Made by a program: the position numbers and the translations under genes. Below are positions 45,591 to 57,380 of a stretch of DNA of 64,000 bases, piece after piece. The notes under the pieces were generated by a model, which did not search any database, was not told where the DNA came from, and saw only the letters and a list, made by a program, of their open reading frames with translations. This DNA is from Liolophura sinensis. Its lineage: Eukaryota > Mollusca > Polyplacophora > Chitonida > Chitonidae. Numbering within the stretch: the stretch's first letter is position 1; each line of letters starts with the position of its first letter. The DNA lies in the NCBI RefSeq assembly GCF_032854445.1, contig NC_088295.1:41653385-41717384 (forward strand). Reading direction: 5' to 3'.

Positions 45591-47277
45591 ACAAATGTCT
45601 GTTTCGACGCATAGATTCATAAACGTCGACGAAGGCCCCACCAGGAGTGAGGGTGAGTAAATTCTATGACCGGGATTAACCCTGCACATCTGTGAACTAG
45701 CGATGGAAAGACATGCGCAAGATTGACGGACTGACAGACGAGGAGTAAACCTCCGGCACCAGTAGAGCTAACAACAAATGCAGTGCAAATATCCAAGAGT
45801 GAAATTTTTATACAAAAACTCAATGAAATATAAAATACTTTCTTATTTAGTTATTTTCTAAAACTTCATCAGAAATGCATGAAGACCATGGTGAGATTTA
45901 TACTGGAAAGGGCCATAACTGCAAAATTAACGCGTCTTCTGAGAGGAAATATTCAAGGAGGTACAAAGATTCAAGGAAGTCGTAATTACTCGTCAACCAT
46001 TAACATATTACATCTAGCTGGAGATGTGTATATAAAAATCCAATGAAATCCTGAGTATGGTGTTTGCAAACATGCGTTGTCAAGAACTGTATAAAACATG
46101 CTGCTTTGTACTCATTACTGCTCGGCCTGAGCGCACTTGCAAAGAGGGCGTTGCCATAAAGATTAACAATAGTTCAAATAAGTTATGTCAATAAAATTGT
46201 AACCAACCTCATTTCAAATCTGACCTAATTCTGCTTTGTAACATAGTATTAGGGGAGTGTATGTTTCCACCATTCAAGCATATACATGAACAGTTAGAGT
46301 GTTACTCTAGTTTTATATCCTACATCCTGTAGTCTTTTGTGTTACATTATTTACAAGGTCTCGGAGAACCTTGGAAAACATAGGTCAAGGAAAACAATGA
46401 ACTCTTTCTCTGCACAGCATTTCTTACATTCGAACGCCGTGGCACCACATAGCACAGCGCCGTATTTACTGCAAGGTACCATACGGCACCATATGTGCAG
46501 CTTTAGACTCAACGACAGTGAGCAATTGGTTTAAGCCGTGTGGTCTACAAAGTACTGTTACAACCGATGAATAGGTCCACCAAGGTTATTGGCATCGACG
46601 GACATCGACACACAGTTGCCGCCCTGTAGTTATGCCCACTTTTTATGAGAGTAAAGCACTATGAAAAAACATTAATGATCAGAACATCTTAACTGGCGAC
46701 TGATTCTGTACTTGCCCATTCGCTCTCAAACAGATGTCCGGGAAACGCCTTCTGTTCCAAAATATCAAATGAACATCGGGAAGTCAGAAAAACGAGGTAC
46801 TGGCAGAGCACAGGCTCACCCCAGAGCGGTCGCACATGTGAGCCCAGTGACTATGACTTTAATGACTAGCCAATCGATACAGGGTATAGTGAATATTTAA
46901 GGCAGTACACCACAATTACGGAACCGCGGAAGGGACAGTTTTTTTTACCCCAATCCACTAATGGATCCACTACCACTATGGTTATATATATATGTATGCA
47001 ATACATGTGACATTCTGTCAGAGAGCAGAAATACAGTGAACTGTTAGGGAAAAGTGAATTATGCTGTCAGAAGTATTACAATAGTATTACACATGTTCAA
47101 CCACCCATCCCATGAGAGTACCCCTCGCTTTGGCAGGGATGAGACCATCAGTATGATTAGAAATGTGTTCCATGCTTCGTTAATATACGACGTACAGTAT
47201 TATATTTCATTTTTATTTGTAATTTAATCTATACGTCGAATACGTCAACAAGCCGTCAACCAAAAGGAAGGTCCGCG
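45591..47277. other. No gene seen; one family D scrap
   Basis: A piece with TATACATGAACAGTTAGAGT lies at about 46252-46305. A short TATATATATATG run lies near 46984. No coding signal. Confidence 0.45.
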
Positions 47278-47345
47278 TCAGTAATCTCAAGGCCAATTCC
47301 CAAAACGACGCTTAACAACATAAACCACCGAAGTTATTGACGAGT
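47278..47345 (-). mobile_element. Older PLE module scrap
   Basis: Reverse complement includes GTCGTTTTGGGAATTGGCC, as in the copies at 24955-25335 and 4864-5037. Confidence 0.5.
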
Positions 47346-47799
47346 TTTTCCACGTGTGACGTACATATCTGCACGTTATATTGGTGGGAGACAAACGGTC
47401 TTCAACGAAAACTACACTGCGCAAACTGCCACACGATCGTTGTTGACCATCTAATTTTTGTTACCAGGCCCCTTGTGAACAGTGACAGCGTGGATGTGAA
47501 TTAACAAATTTCTTGTCCAGGGAAAAAACGCATGTACTGAAATAAAATTACTACAAATTGCGATAAGCTGCAGCTGAAGTGTGTTTTATTTAGATAATAC
47601 TCACAATTATACATCTGTGAACTATGTGGCAGTGTGCAAACAGCTAGAATAAAAGGACAATTACACTGACGTCGCGTAAATGAGGGGAGTTAGCGTGCAT
47701 ACTGTCGTGTCACGCAGGATAAAAGTTAACAAAAATTATCCGTTTTTTCTAATAGAAAAGACTACCGCGTATTAAAAACAAACCAGTAATGACAATGTA
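47346..47799. other. No gene seen
   Basis: AT-rich. No repeat or coding signal recognised. Confidence 0.4.
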
Positions 47800-47985
47800 T
47801 TTCACCGATTATGTGTTACAATTTACCAGCTACCACATTGTCATTGCTGCTGTGGCTTTTCTCTCTATGCTGTATGTCTTAATTATTTTGTAACCTCAGG
47901 GTTAGACTATGTAACCCATAGTAAATGCTTAAATAACAGCAATTTACACGCCCCTAGTACCATGGCTTAAGCAGAATTATGTAAT
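47800..47985. repeat. Family D, two parts in opposite orientation
   Basis: The left part reads plus (CCAGCTACCACATTGTC and TTTTCTCTCTATGCTGTATG). The right part is the reverse complement of the other end (AATTTACACGCCCCTAGTAC, ATGGCTTAAGCAGAATTA). Confidence 0.6.
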
Positions 47986-48565
47986 AATTCAGTGATGTTG
48001 ATTGTACTTTATTGGCCGTCATTGGCCTATAATTACTCGAAATGTAACATCATCACATTTAAAACACAAAGACTTTAAAACATCGCAAAGCCACGCCCAA
48101 AGAATTTGTACCGGTATCACTCTTGTTTGCTTAGATTGTCGGATCAATACCTAGGACACATAATCACATTCCCGCTGAGGATCGAGAGGCATGCAGAGCA
48201 GTTCCTTGTCCTTTTATTTTCCCTTCTGTGTGTCTCCATGGTATAACTATAGTCTGAGAACACATAACCACAACGTCTCGCCAAAACAGATAGCTTTCCT
48301 TTCTTGTCATTTCCGCATTTTTACGAAGTCACCAAACGTGAGTTGGGATCAGAAATCAAATAGATTTGCAGAGAACCAGATTGGTTATGAAATATCCAGA
48401 GTCCACAAAGCTAATAGACATGCACATATTGGAGATTGTGTCTTCACGGGAAAAAAACTGTTGCAGCTTTGTACGCCCAATCGAAAATGTTCTAACTTGC
48501 TATCTCTGCCTCACTGTATCAAGGTTTGCTGGCTTTGCCAGCAGAGGGACAAGTTTGTACGTATG
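47986..48565. other. No gene supported
   Basis: The open frame 48191-48577 (128 codons) runs into a SINE-2 tail and has no recognised domain, so it is unlikely to be a gene. Confidence 0.4.
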
Positions 48566-48607
48566 CTTGGGGTTTAACGTCGTAATTTTTCAGTCATATG
48601 ACGACAG
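48566..48607 (-). mobile_element. SINE-2 3' tail scrap
   Basis: GCTTGGGGTTTAACGTCGTA followed by TTTTTCAGTCATATGACGAC, identical in layout to the left end of the copy at 41592. Confidence 0.75.
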
Positions 48608-48639
48608 GTGGGCAAATAGAACGGACTATGATTAAAGAC

Positions 48640-48705
48640 GTACTGCAAAACCAGGGCAGCGATGACAGCTGGCAAATGGCCATAGCTTTCTACTTGTGGA
48701 AAGGT
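48640..48705 (-). repeat. Family D scrap
   Basis: GCAGCGATGACAGCTGGCAA followed by ATGGCCATAG, the reverse complement of the family CCATTTGCCA and GTCGTCGCTGC end. Confidence 0.45.
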
Positions 48706-49324
48706 GATTAAACTTGGTTATCTTAAATTTTTAGCGAGTGGTTAGTTCGAGATTGTCCAGACGTTATAAGCCTGTCTAAACAAAGTGTTGTCAAACCTAA
48801 CATCAGATCAATGTGGGACTAGCAGGTGGTGTGGACAGATTCATGAAAACTCAATATACAGGCCTAAACATCTATCCAAAATGTGTTGTTCCCCAAACTT
48901 TGTATGGCGGTCGTAATCAAGTTAAATACACACAATGTCAATTTACAAGCTGCTTTATCTTTAGGCATTGTACATTGTCAGCATTCCCTGAAATCGATTT
49001 GCTCTTCGCACCGAGCCTGGCTTTAGGCTGTAGTCCCTCATGCAAGGTCTGCAGTGATAGTACCTCTTCGCTTTAGGGCTTAATATGCACAATACTCAAA
49101 CAGTGATACACTCCAGAAATACACTTATATTGTCAGATTTGTATTAATTGATCTGTGTTTCCAATTGTGCAATAGCATTCATCGGTGAAGATCCCAGATA
49201 ACGTGTAGTCCCATGTTCATTCACACTGTTCATGAGTTCAACAAATTAACCGCTGATGTTATTATAATAAAAAAGACTGACCTTGCTGTACCAGACTTGA
49301 ACTTACTTAAATACAGCATCAATA
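48706..49324. other. No gene seen
   Basis: No coding or repeat signal recognised. Confidence 0.4.
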
Positions 49325-49497
49325 TCTGCCGATGGTGCTAGAGGGCGTGTAATTTGTTACTATGTATGCATTTACATGAACAGTTAGAATAACTCATGTA
49401 AACGGACAAGAGACCGGTTACGTGTGGCCATTTGCCAACTATCACACTGTCTTCGGTGCTCTGGTTTTTCTCTCTGTGCTACACGCCTTAATTCTGT
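49325..49497 (+). repeat. Family D, good copy
   Basis: Full order of family words: GGTGCTAGAGGGCGTGTAAT, TTACATGAACAGTTAGAATA, CCATTTGCCAACTATCACAC and GGTTTTTCTCTCTGTGCTAC. Confidence 0.75.
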
Positions 49498-49499
49498 TC

Positions 49500-49632
49500 G
49501 CTGTGGCATAGCGTAGCACAATGACCAGATGCCTCTCACGAATGCGGTCTCTGAGAGTGCAAGCCCCAGCTCTCGCTGACTTCCTTTCCAGTTGTATGTG
49601 GGAAGATCTGCCAGCAGATAAAGCAGTTCCCA
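49500..49632 (+). mobile_element. SINE-1 5' part
   Basis: Head and body (ATGCCTCTCACGAATGCGGT, TGTGGGAAGATCTGCCAGCA) without the 3' tail. It directly follows a family D copy. Confidence 0.72.
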
Positions 49633-50257
49633 CACGGTACGATCTGTCGTATCGAATACTCGGAGGAAAATACAACGACCTCAGTTCAGTTCGAAGTTTT
49701 ACGCTTCAACTAAATTCTCCTGACTGTTCTCTTTTTGATTTTTCTGAATTCTGCTAGATGGAACATGGCCACTCGAACCATAGTCAAAATGTCAAAATTA
49801 TAAGGGTATATATGCACATGCATTCAGTATCACTCGATTTTAACGAATCTGGGAAGGGAGAGAACGTATAACGTCGAATGACTTTCCAATCGCATCCAAA
49901 GACTCATTTTCATAAGACAGACATTATACACACAAGCCCTTCCAACATAGCCCACTGATCGTGTAGATCGAACGTAGAGTACATGCTTAACATTGTAAAG
50001 ATGGGGGAGGTTTATCACCAATTCTCGGATCTAGATGAGTTTGGTTCTCAAAAATTTCTGATGTTCAGCTTGATTCCATCAATATCATTATTGAAAATAC
50101 TCGGAGCACATAACTGACTAATCACCACCTCGCCATTAGTTTCTCATCTGAATCGAGATACCTCGTAAGATTGATCGGCTAAACATATTTCGAAATGGCG
50201 CTTACACTATCGAAATTAATGTGCTCATAAAACGATTTGAATATCGTCATCATAAGG
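49633..50257. other. No gene seen
   Basis: No coding or repeat signal recognised. Confidence 0.4.
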
Positions 50258-50800
50258 ATAGTGTGTTGGGACCTTAGACAGTGGTGTAAATTCCCCCCGT
50301 TGAGTAAGGTGACCATAACCGGTTGTATGACAGAAGAAGGTCACGGAGAGTGTGTGGTTGAACCATCGGCGCCAATAGACGGGTTGTTGTTTCCCCGTGT
50401 TGTCACGAACCAGCCTAGTTCGGTCCCGTTGGAAATGGTTAATAGTGGGAAGCGGGAAGTTACCCTTAGACCAGGGACAGTTGTGGCGTGTGTAGTGGAA
50501 AGAGGACACTATGGTCGGTGGAAGTGATGGGGAGCCAGAGGGTGGTGCATTGCCGCCATATTTGGTTAACTTATATAATAGGGGTAAGGAGTTACTGACA
50601 GAGGAACAGGCCAGTGCTCTTCGTCGATTATTTGACTTTCAGGGTGTGTTTGCTGAGCATGATTTAGACTTAGGTTGTTTTAGTGGTGTAGAGCACTCTA
50701 TAGAGACAAGGAAGGCAGCGCATGCGTAGAACACCTTTAGGGTGTGTGAAGTTGGGGTTATTCAACCGTCAAGTTTACGTCGTGTACCTAGTGTTTTTGA
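50258..50800 (+). pseudogene. Ty3/gypsy pol fragment (protease-RT connector)
   Basis: Two overlapping frames encode a stretch of the gypsy Pol between protease and RT. It includes GHGECVVEP, GLLFPRVV, REVTLRPGTVVACV, then LLTEEQASALRRLF, FQGVFAEHDLDLGCFSGVEH and a basic RRTPLG. The end FAEHDLDLG with VEHSIET is the usual entry to the RT of Mag/gypsy-like elements. RT proper is missing; the frame stops at about 50729 and similarity fades by 50800. It is part of a different element from that at 13033-23011. Confidence 0.75.
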
Positions 50801-51794
50801 TGTTTTCTTACATTAAAGTCGGTCGGGTAGAATTTCTCCACAAGGTTTGGGGTCACTATAACCCTATGTTAAGCGGGTAAACTATTCAAAAGTGTATGTT
50901 TGTTAGAGGTTTATCTCAAACTTTAAAATGTCTATATTAGGCATGTGTGTTAACGAACTTTGCCTGACCTATACAGCATTTTGATGAACATCTGTCAGGT
51001 TTTGTTAAACGTCTTTATCTAGTATCACTGTAACAAACGTTTGCGTCGGACCAGTGGAAACAGTCAGCTAGTGATGAAATCACAGATTTTGTATGATTTT
51101 GACCCTAAATGCTATGGTTTAGATTTTAAGTTCAAGACCTGCAGACATTCACTTAACATAAACTTCTTATCTCCAGAGTATTATTCAGGGCAGGCCTCTT
51201 TGTTTGCTTGCCCCGTATATTTGTATATTGAAGGTATCTATGGTGAAGAGTTATTACCTATGGATCCCTTAACAGTGGAGACTTTTCACAAGCATTTCCA
51301 ACAGAATCACAGCCTGCAATGAATCTATGTGTCAAAACATTCGTATACCAGCCGTCATCCACACACACCAAAACTTTACGACAATTTTTCAACACAAAAT
51401 AATGCTGGGTAAATATTTCGATTCTCCATGCAACAAAATCTTTGAGAAGGGAACATCATTGAAAAGAACGAATTAACTGGCAGTTGGACCATAAAGACTC
51501 GTCCAAATTATTATTCAAAGGAGAAGAGAACATAAAAAAGATGCCAAAATCAGATGAAAGAGCGTTAAAACGTATTCGCAAATATGATTTTCAGATTTCT
51601 TTTCAATTTTTTCTTTCAGGAGAAAGCGCTATTGGAAATATTTTTGCATGTTGGGTATTTTGTACAACCTCATTTCGGCGTTTTCTCTTAAAGAAAAATC
51701 GAAAATATTGAAGGCCACATTTGAATAACTAACTTTTCGCACTCTATCATCTGAACTTTATGTAATTTATTTCTTTTCTCCACCTTTAAGCTTT
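50801..51794. other. No gene recognised
   Basis: An open frame of 93 codons at 51041-51322 (plus) has mixed composition with several Cys and Tyr but no recognised domain and no supporting context. Confidence 0.4.
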
Positions 51795-51900
51795 GTGTTT
51801 GGAATATCGTATAGAAGCCTACCGCACAGAGAGTAAAATCAGGAAAAGGACTACAATATGATAGTTGACAAAATAGTCACAGGTATTGTGAAATCAGGCC
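51795..51900 (-). repeat. Family D scrap
   Basis: CACAGAGAGTAAAATCAGGA, then ATAGTTGACAAAATAGTCAC, resemble the reverse complement of the family terminal region. Confidence 0.45.
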
Positions 51901-51907
51901 ACATTTG

Positions 51908-51999
51908 AATGGAACATGACGTCCCATTACAATGGAACATGGCGTCCTATTACAATGGAACATGACGTCCTATTACAATGGAACATGACGTCCTATTAC
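51908..51999. repeat. Minisatellite, 23-bp unit, four copies
   Basis: Unit AATGGAACATGACGTCCTAT plus TAC. Units start at 51908, 51931, 51954 and 51977. The first has CCCAT and the second GGCGT; the last two are identical. Each unit contains the palindrome-like TGACGTC. Confidence 0.95.
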
Positions 52000-52139
52000 A
52001 ATGTCCTTGTCTTCATTTTTCGGGAGATCCCTTTGTATTGTTTTCATATTGCTGTTGGTTAAATGTCACAACAGAGCATTCGAGTTATTCAAGATCAATG
52101 ACGTATAATAAATTGTAATTAATTTGTATATTGGTGACT

Positions 52140-52295
52140 GTATGTTTACCTAATTCTGCTTAAGCCAACGTGCTTGGGGCGTGTGAGTTACTATTGTTTA
52201 AGCAGTCAGAATAACTCAAGTAAATTGTCAGCTCTGACCATTTACCAGTTATCACATTGTTGTCACTGCTCTGATTCCAAATGCTATAGTCCTTT
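52140..52295 (+). repeat. Family D, copy
   Basis: CTAATTCTGCTTAAGCC, GGGGCGTGTGAGTTACTATT and CCATTTACCAGTTATCACAT, in the family order. Confidence 0.65.
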
Positions 52296-52382
52296 ATATT
52301 TTATGGTTTATTTAGTGAAGTCCACACACGGTGACACATTAATTACATCCTTGTCAACCTCTGGTAAAATAGCGTCACCCTA

Positions 52383-52384
<2 letters not shown>

Positions 52385-52430
<46 letters not shown>
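52385..52430. repeat. (AT)n microsatellite
   Basis: An uninterrupted AT run of 46 bases. ATGGCATAA motifs follow three times (52430-52465). Confidence 0.97.
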
Positions 52431-52435
<5 letters not shown>

Positions 52436-52510
52436 AAATATTATGGCATAATATGGCATAAATAACTTGTGAATTGAAAGACGTATAACCTCCGAATTGT
52501 GTAAGCCAAA

Positions 52511-52625
52511 TAATTTATTTGTTTAGTGTTTTAAGCCGTACTCCCCCGGGGTTCTGTCTGGTTTCCTTCCACTAAGTGAAATACTCCTGAGTGTAGTGTA
52601 AAACAAAAATCAGATAAATAAATAT
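52511..52625. mobile_element. SINE-1 head-to-head chimera
   Basis: The first 32 bases are a SINE-1 tail in minus orientation (TTAGTGTTTTAAGCCGTACT). From about 52543 a SINE-1 3' half runs in plus orientation (CCCCGGGGTTCTGTCTGG to the AAAT tail). Confidence 0.7.
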
Positions 52626-54419
52626 ATATACGACGACGGCCAGCACTAAATTGTCAGAACCCTGGAAGCCAACTACCATCCGCAAGCTGCTAGACGACCT
52701 TTCCATGTGAGCCAAGCGATGGTAGGAGAAGACTGCTTCAGGTCACTTCAGTCAACTCATAGCACATGCTGATAAAATTGGATCAATGTGTTAGCAGGCG
52801 ATCAATATGTTGTTGGATACCGTTTAACAGTTACTATTTTGAACTTCATTCAGTCAGACAGTTCAGTGTCAATCATTACTCTCTAAGGAAAGAGGATAAC
52901 TTGATCTAACAGAAAGGCCAAGTTTCAAAAATTCAAAACAGCCATTAATTTTTGCGAATTTATTTATTTATATTTGAAACGCAGATATTTGACTTAAACC
53001 TATTTGATCTGAGATTCTATGAAGCTGCATTGTGGCCTCCATTTTGTAAGTCTATTTTTTGACTGTGTTTGTTGTTCTCTCTGGTAATGACGTGAACCGA
53101 TATGACAGTTCCATTAAATAAACAAAAGTTTCCATGAAGTGTAAATAAAATTCGACAATGTACCTCGTAACATTAAGCAGCAGTTCATCCAAATCACTGT
53201 AGAAGCAAAATGGATGACAAGCACGCAAACATTTCATGTAATATCTCACCAACATTCACTTCATTGTTGTAAACCAATCCAACACTACAGGACACACGAG
53301 GTGACGGTTCAAACCTGACGCTGGACAGGGAATTTGTATCCCCCCCCCCCCCTATCACATTCAGCGTTCTTGAGCCTTGGTGACATTATGCTTTCGATGA
53401 CGTCCTTACATTAATATGGTCTGCATATATGTACGTCACAACTGGGAAAGACAAAGATCGAATGCCTGCCGCGGGCGTTCCTTTTTCTTCTACTCATATG
53501 ACGAATGTCATCATATAAGTTGTAAATTCTTAAGCATGACGTTCAGTAATAATCAAATAAATAAATGAAATCCACCGCCATTAACAAAGTTGTAGAAGAC
53601 ATAAATGTATATTATGATCAGGTCAGCCAGTTAGACGATTCTGAAAATTTTATAAAGATTTTATAAAACTCGATAAATGAAGTATCTCAAGGATTAAACC
53701 TATAAAAGCGGTGGATTGATTACACTGACATATCAGCTGTTAAAGGCCAAAAAAATGCAAAAGCTTTGATCAAAAATATCTGTTAGGTCATTGTTTCTAA
53801 TTATAAAAAGCGACCAACAAAGAGGAGCGCTAAACTGTGCATCCCGAGTGTTACATTTCCGTGAGCATATGGGCAAATGTTCAAATCTGACGTGGAACAG
53901 CCTAAACAAACAGTTTTTGCGTAATTGGTCATTTACATCCTTTCCAATGTTTGTTTGCTTTTCAATTTCACACTAGTGAAGCCATATTTTTACTGGCTTT
54001 TATTTCAATATGATCGTATACGTATACCGGGAAGTGTTACCCACTTTCCTATAGAATAACGTCCTAGTTGTAGGAGAAATCCTCACATTATCGTCCCTCG
54101 TTTTTTAAAAGATGACACAGTAAATCACTGTCAGTTAAGACAGTTTCCAAAGGAATGTTAAAATTATTTAAAATGTTGAATATATAGATATGTAAATAAA
54201 TGTGGAGGCATACAGTTTGCGACATGTAAAGTCATATTCCTGTCAGTTGTTTACAATACTAATAGAAAAATAACCAGATGTTAAATCGTGGGTTAGACAT
54301 CATTGGTATATAATTAATCAAAATGCCTTGCAGTCGTCATATTAAATAAATATTTACACGAAAAGAATGTACATGAAAACCACCCAAGCTTCAAAAACTA
54401 ACATTCCACCAGTAGTATT
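52626..54419. other. No gene seen; C-tract and worn SINE tail
   Basis: A C run lies at 53340-53352. A decayed SINE-1 tail is likely at about 53495-53570 (ATATAAGTTGTAAATTCTTA, then an AAAT tail). No coding signal. Confidence 0.45.
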
Positions 54420-54560
54420 TTAGTTTGTATACAACACAAAAGACAACAGCATGGAGAGTGAAACCAGAGAAGTTACACCAGTGTGATAATTGACAAATGG
54501 TCACACGTAACCGGTAACATATGTCCTCCAGTCTGTTTGCCTCATTTCGGGTTTTGTTCC
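54420..54560 (-). repeat. Family D, copy
   Basis: Left end AACAGCATGGAGAGTGAAAC is the reverse complement of the family terminus, followed by GACAAATGGTCACACGTAAC. Confidence 0.65.
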
Positions 54561-54719
54561 GTTAATGTATATGCTTAAAACGTAGTATGTAATATACATA
54601 CGTTTGCACCATGTTATAAGGAGAATTATGTGAAACAAAAAGCAATGGTGTTAAATGGAATTTATGCTTTGTCGTCTTCACATTTAATAAACATTTACAT
54701 CGCATTAATGCAAAAGGAC

Positions 54720-55672
54720 AAAACCTCAGAGACCTCTGATAGTCCACCGGCACACCCTGATTTATGCATGGATACAGTACAAGGTAGCGTCATGGATAGC
54801 AAAACTAGAGCAGCGACGATAGGGTGATAATTGGCAAATAGTCACACGCATAACCGGTGAGACCCCCTGGCACTACGGTTTAAGTAGAATAAGGTATAAA
54901 AACATACAGTGATGTCGAACCTCTTTCAGATCAAATGCCACCCATCTCATGAACAATCGTTTACCTCTTAATGTTCATATAACTAAATACTTGCTTCAGT
55001 GACATTATTTTACTGAATACCAGGAGGAAAACACAACTAACAAATAACAGGAAGAAAATACAGCTGCCAAATACCAGGGACAAAATAGTGCAACTAACAC
55101 ATACCAGGAAGAAAACAAGATAATAAACCAACTAAGGAAATAGAATGGGTTAAAATGTACAAATATGTTTGTTTGCTTATTTGATAGTTGCTTATCAAAA
55201 AAACCTCAGAGACCTCTGATAGTCCACCGGCACACCCTGATTTATACATGAATACAGTACAAGGTAGCGTCATGGATAGCAAAACTAGAGCAGCGACGAT
55301 AGGGTGATAATTGGCAAATAGTCACACGTATAACCGGTGAGACATCCTGGCACTACGGTTTAAGTAGAATAAGGTATAAAAACATAGTGATGTCGAACCT
55401 CTTTCAGATCAAATGCCACCCATCTCATGAACAATCGTTTACCTCTTAATGTTCATATAACTAAATACTTGCTTCAGTGACATTATTTTACTGAATACCA
55501 GGAGGAAAACACAACTAACAAATAACAGGAAGAAAATACAGCTGTCAAATACCAGGGAAAAAATAGTGCAACTAACACATACCAGGAAGAAAACAAGATA
55601 ATAAACCAACTAAGGAAATAGAATGGGTTAAAATGTACAAATATGTTTGTTTGCTTATTTAATAGTTGCTTA
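54720..55672. repeat. Tandem duplication of about 480 bp, two nearly identical units
   Basis: Units begin at 54721 and 55202 (AACCTCAGAGACCTCTGATA). Only scattered single-base changes and one 2-bp indel (near 54904 and 55385) separate them. Each unit contains a minus-strand family D copy (54775-54900 and 55256-55378) and an ACCAGGAGGAAAACACAACT / ACCAGGAAGAAAACAAG tract of short repeats. The window offers no coding explanation. Confidence 0.93.
55015..55125. repeat. Short degenerate repeats (ATACCAGGAAGAAAA type)
   Basis: ATACCAGGAGGAAAACACAA, ATAACAGGAAGAAAATACAG, ATACCAGGGACAAAATAG and ATACCAGGAAGAAAACAAG recur at about 30-bp spacing. The block is duplicated at about 55495-55605. Confidence 0.75.
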
Positions 55673-55949
55673 ACGCCATCTTTAGATAATGTTTCACTTA
55701 TATATGATTTCCATATGCGACGCACAGATGTGCTCACCGTGTTGTTGGAGCAGTAGTGGCCTTAAACAAACGTTAGACTTCACAAACGGTCACAAGAACG
55801 TCGTCAACGGCTTATTAGCAACGACGGTCCACAAGCAATGAAAGGAGAGGGGAACGTACGAATATCTGGCATCTGATGTAACAAAAAGCTTAATCGAATA
55901 CCTCACATAGTGCACCGCATTTTTATTACCTAATTCTGCGCAAGACATG

Positions 55950-56106
55950 ATGGCCCAGGCGCCTCTCATCGCCGATGTGGGAAGGTCTGTCAGCAACCTA
56001 CGAATGGCCGTGTGCTCTGCCTGTTTTCCACACACCAAAAAGCTGGCCGCCGTCGTATAAGTGAAATATTCTTGAGTATGGCGTAAAATATCAGTCAAAT
56101 AAATAA
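55950..56106 (+). mobile_element. SINE-1 copy, body shortened
   Basis: GCGCCTCTCATCGCCGATGT, GGGAAGGTCTGTCAGCAACC, CTGGCCGCCGTCGTATAAGT, GTGAAATATTCTTGAGTATG and an AAAT tail. Confidence 0.82.
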
Positions 56107-56107
56107 A

Positions 56108-56290
56108 TCAAACAATCAAGACATGATGGTAATTGACTGTGTAAATTGCTACTATTTGCGCATTCACATGTACAGTTAGAACAAAAACCCAACTGTACAC
56201 GGTAAACTGACCAAATGCAGGCTTTCACCGATTACATGTGACCATTTGCCCAATATAACACTGTGGTCACTTCTTTAAGTCTGTGTTGAA
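56108..56290 (+). repeat. Family D, copy
   Basis: TGTAAATTGCTACTATTTGC, CACATGTACAGTTAGAACA and GTGACCATTTGCCCAATATA. It directly follows a SINE-1 tail. Confidence 0.65.
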
Positions 56291-56439
56291 GTATTTTATA
56301 TTGTCCTTGTATCTAACCTATCTGAGCGCGCAATATGTGAACAATCTGGTAAATTGCTTATACCCACCATCGGTATACCTGTTGGTTTTCCGACCTGCTA
56401 ACAGCTATCCACCTCTGAGCAATGGGAACTAGCACAGGT

Positions 56440-56608
56440 AGAGTACAGAAATCTGTTAAATTTAGAGCAGAGACGACAGGCTACACATACAGCCTCTAAT
56501 CAATTTGAAATACACCCTCTTATCAGTTTACCTGGTTTAGGGTTTTATTCTGTTACACTGTCGTCGATGCTCATGTTTTACTCTTTGTACTGTACGTCTT
56601 CAATATTT
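56440..56608. repeat. Family D short copy with inverted ends
   Basis: The left end (AGTACAGAAATCTG, GAGCAGAGACGACAGG) and the right end (CTGTCGTCGATGCTCATG, TTTTACTCTTTGTACTGTAC) are imperfect inverted repeats of about 40 bp, giving a MITE-like unit of about 165 bp. Confidence 0.6.
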
Positions 56609-56789
56609 CTGACGCGCAAGTTGGTTCGAACTCGCCATGTTTTTGAAGGCAGAAACGTCTAACTATGACATGATCTCTCACAACTCATGCTATCTAATGT
56701 CAGATTTAATTAAGTTATAAACACTGGGTGGAAAGGCAAAGCATATAACTACTCCACCTGTCGTGAGTATTAGAAAGACAGCTTACTCT

Positions 56790-56825
56790 CTATTGGAGGT
56801 CACATATGAATGTGACCCCCAATAG
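56790..56825. repeat. Hairpin-forming inverted repeat
   Basis: Two 16-base arms (CTATTGGAGGTCACAT and ATGTGACCCCCAATAG) with a 4-base loop and one imperfect pair. Confidence 0.9.
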
Positions 56826-56862
56826 TAAATGTCAAGTGTGAGGAAGAAAATGTTTGGATTTA

Positions 56863-57027
56863 AGCTTGAGATTGACAGCTATAGAAAATAACTTAGCAAT
56901 GTAAGTATTCTGTTATCGTGGGGTCGGAGAGTATCTGGACACAGTAGCTTGAGATTGACAGCTATAGAAAACAACTTAGCAATGTAAGTATTCTGTTATC
57001 GTGGGGTCGGAGAGTATCTGGACACAT
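56863..57027. repeat. 83-bp tandem duplication
   Basis: AGCTTGAGATTGACAGCTAT starts at 56863 and 56946. The two units differ at about one position (AAATAAC versus AAACAAC). Confidence 0.95.
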
Positions 57028-57340
57028 ATATATATACAGGCCAAAGCTTGTTTACACGTTGATATATCATGAAATTTGACCGCCTGATAGAGCTATCCAC
57101 ATGCACATGGCGGGATTACATGCTGGTCTCAGCCATCAGCTCTTTGTCTGAACTCGAGAAGCACTCATACAGCAAGCAATATGTGCGCGCATACTACGCG
57201 TAGAGGTCACTATGACAAAACTTTACAAGCTGATAACATCAAGACGGCTTCGTGAATCCGTCACCTAGCATACAAATACGTCACCGCCGGGACCTGGGGT
57301 ATGAAAAGTCCACATGAGCCGCGGCTATTTTACCAGAACG

Positions 57341-57380
57341 CTTTATTATCAGGCAAATGCTTTATTATCAGGCAAATATT
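57341..57380. repeat. 19-bp tandem duplication
   Basis: GCTTTATTATCAGGCAAAT occurs twice in a row. Confidence 0.93.

Noticed and set aside
48191-48577. 128-codon open frame as a gene
   Set aside because: Its end lies in a SINE-2 tail and the composition is non-specific.
51908-51999. CRISPR-like array
   Set aside because: The units are contiguous 23-mers without variable spacers, in an animal genome. It is a minisatellite.
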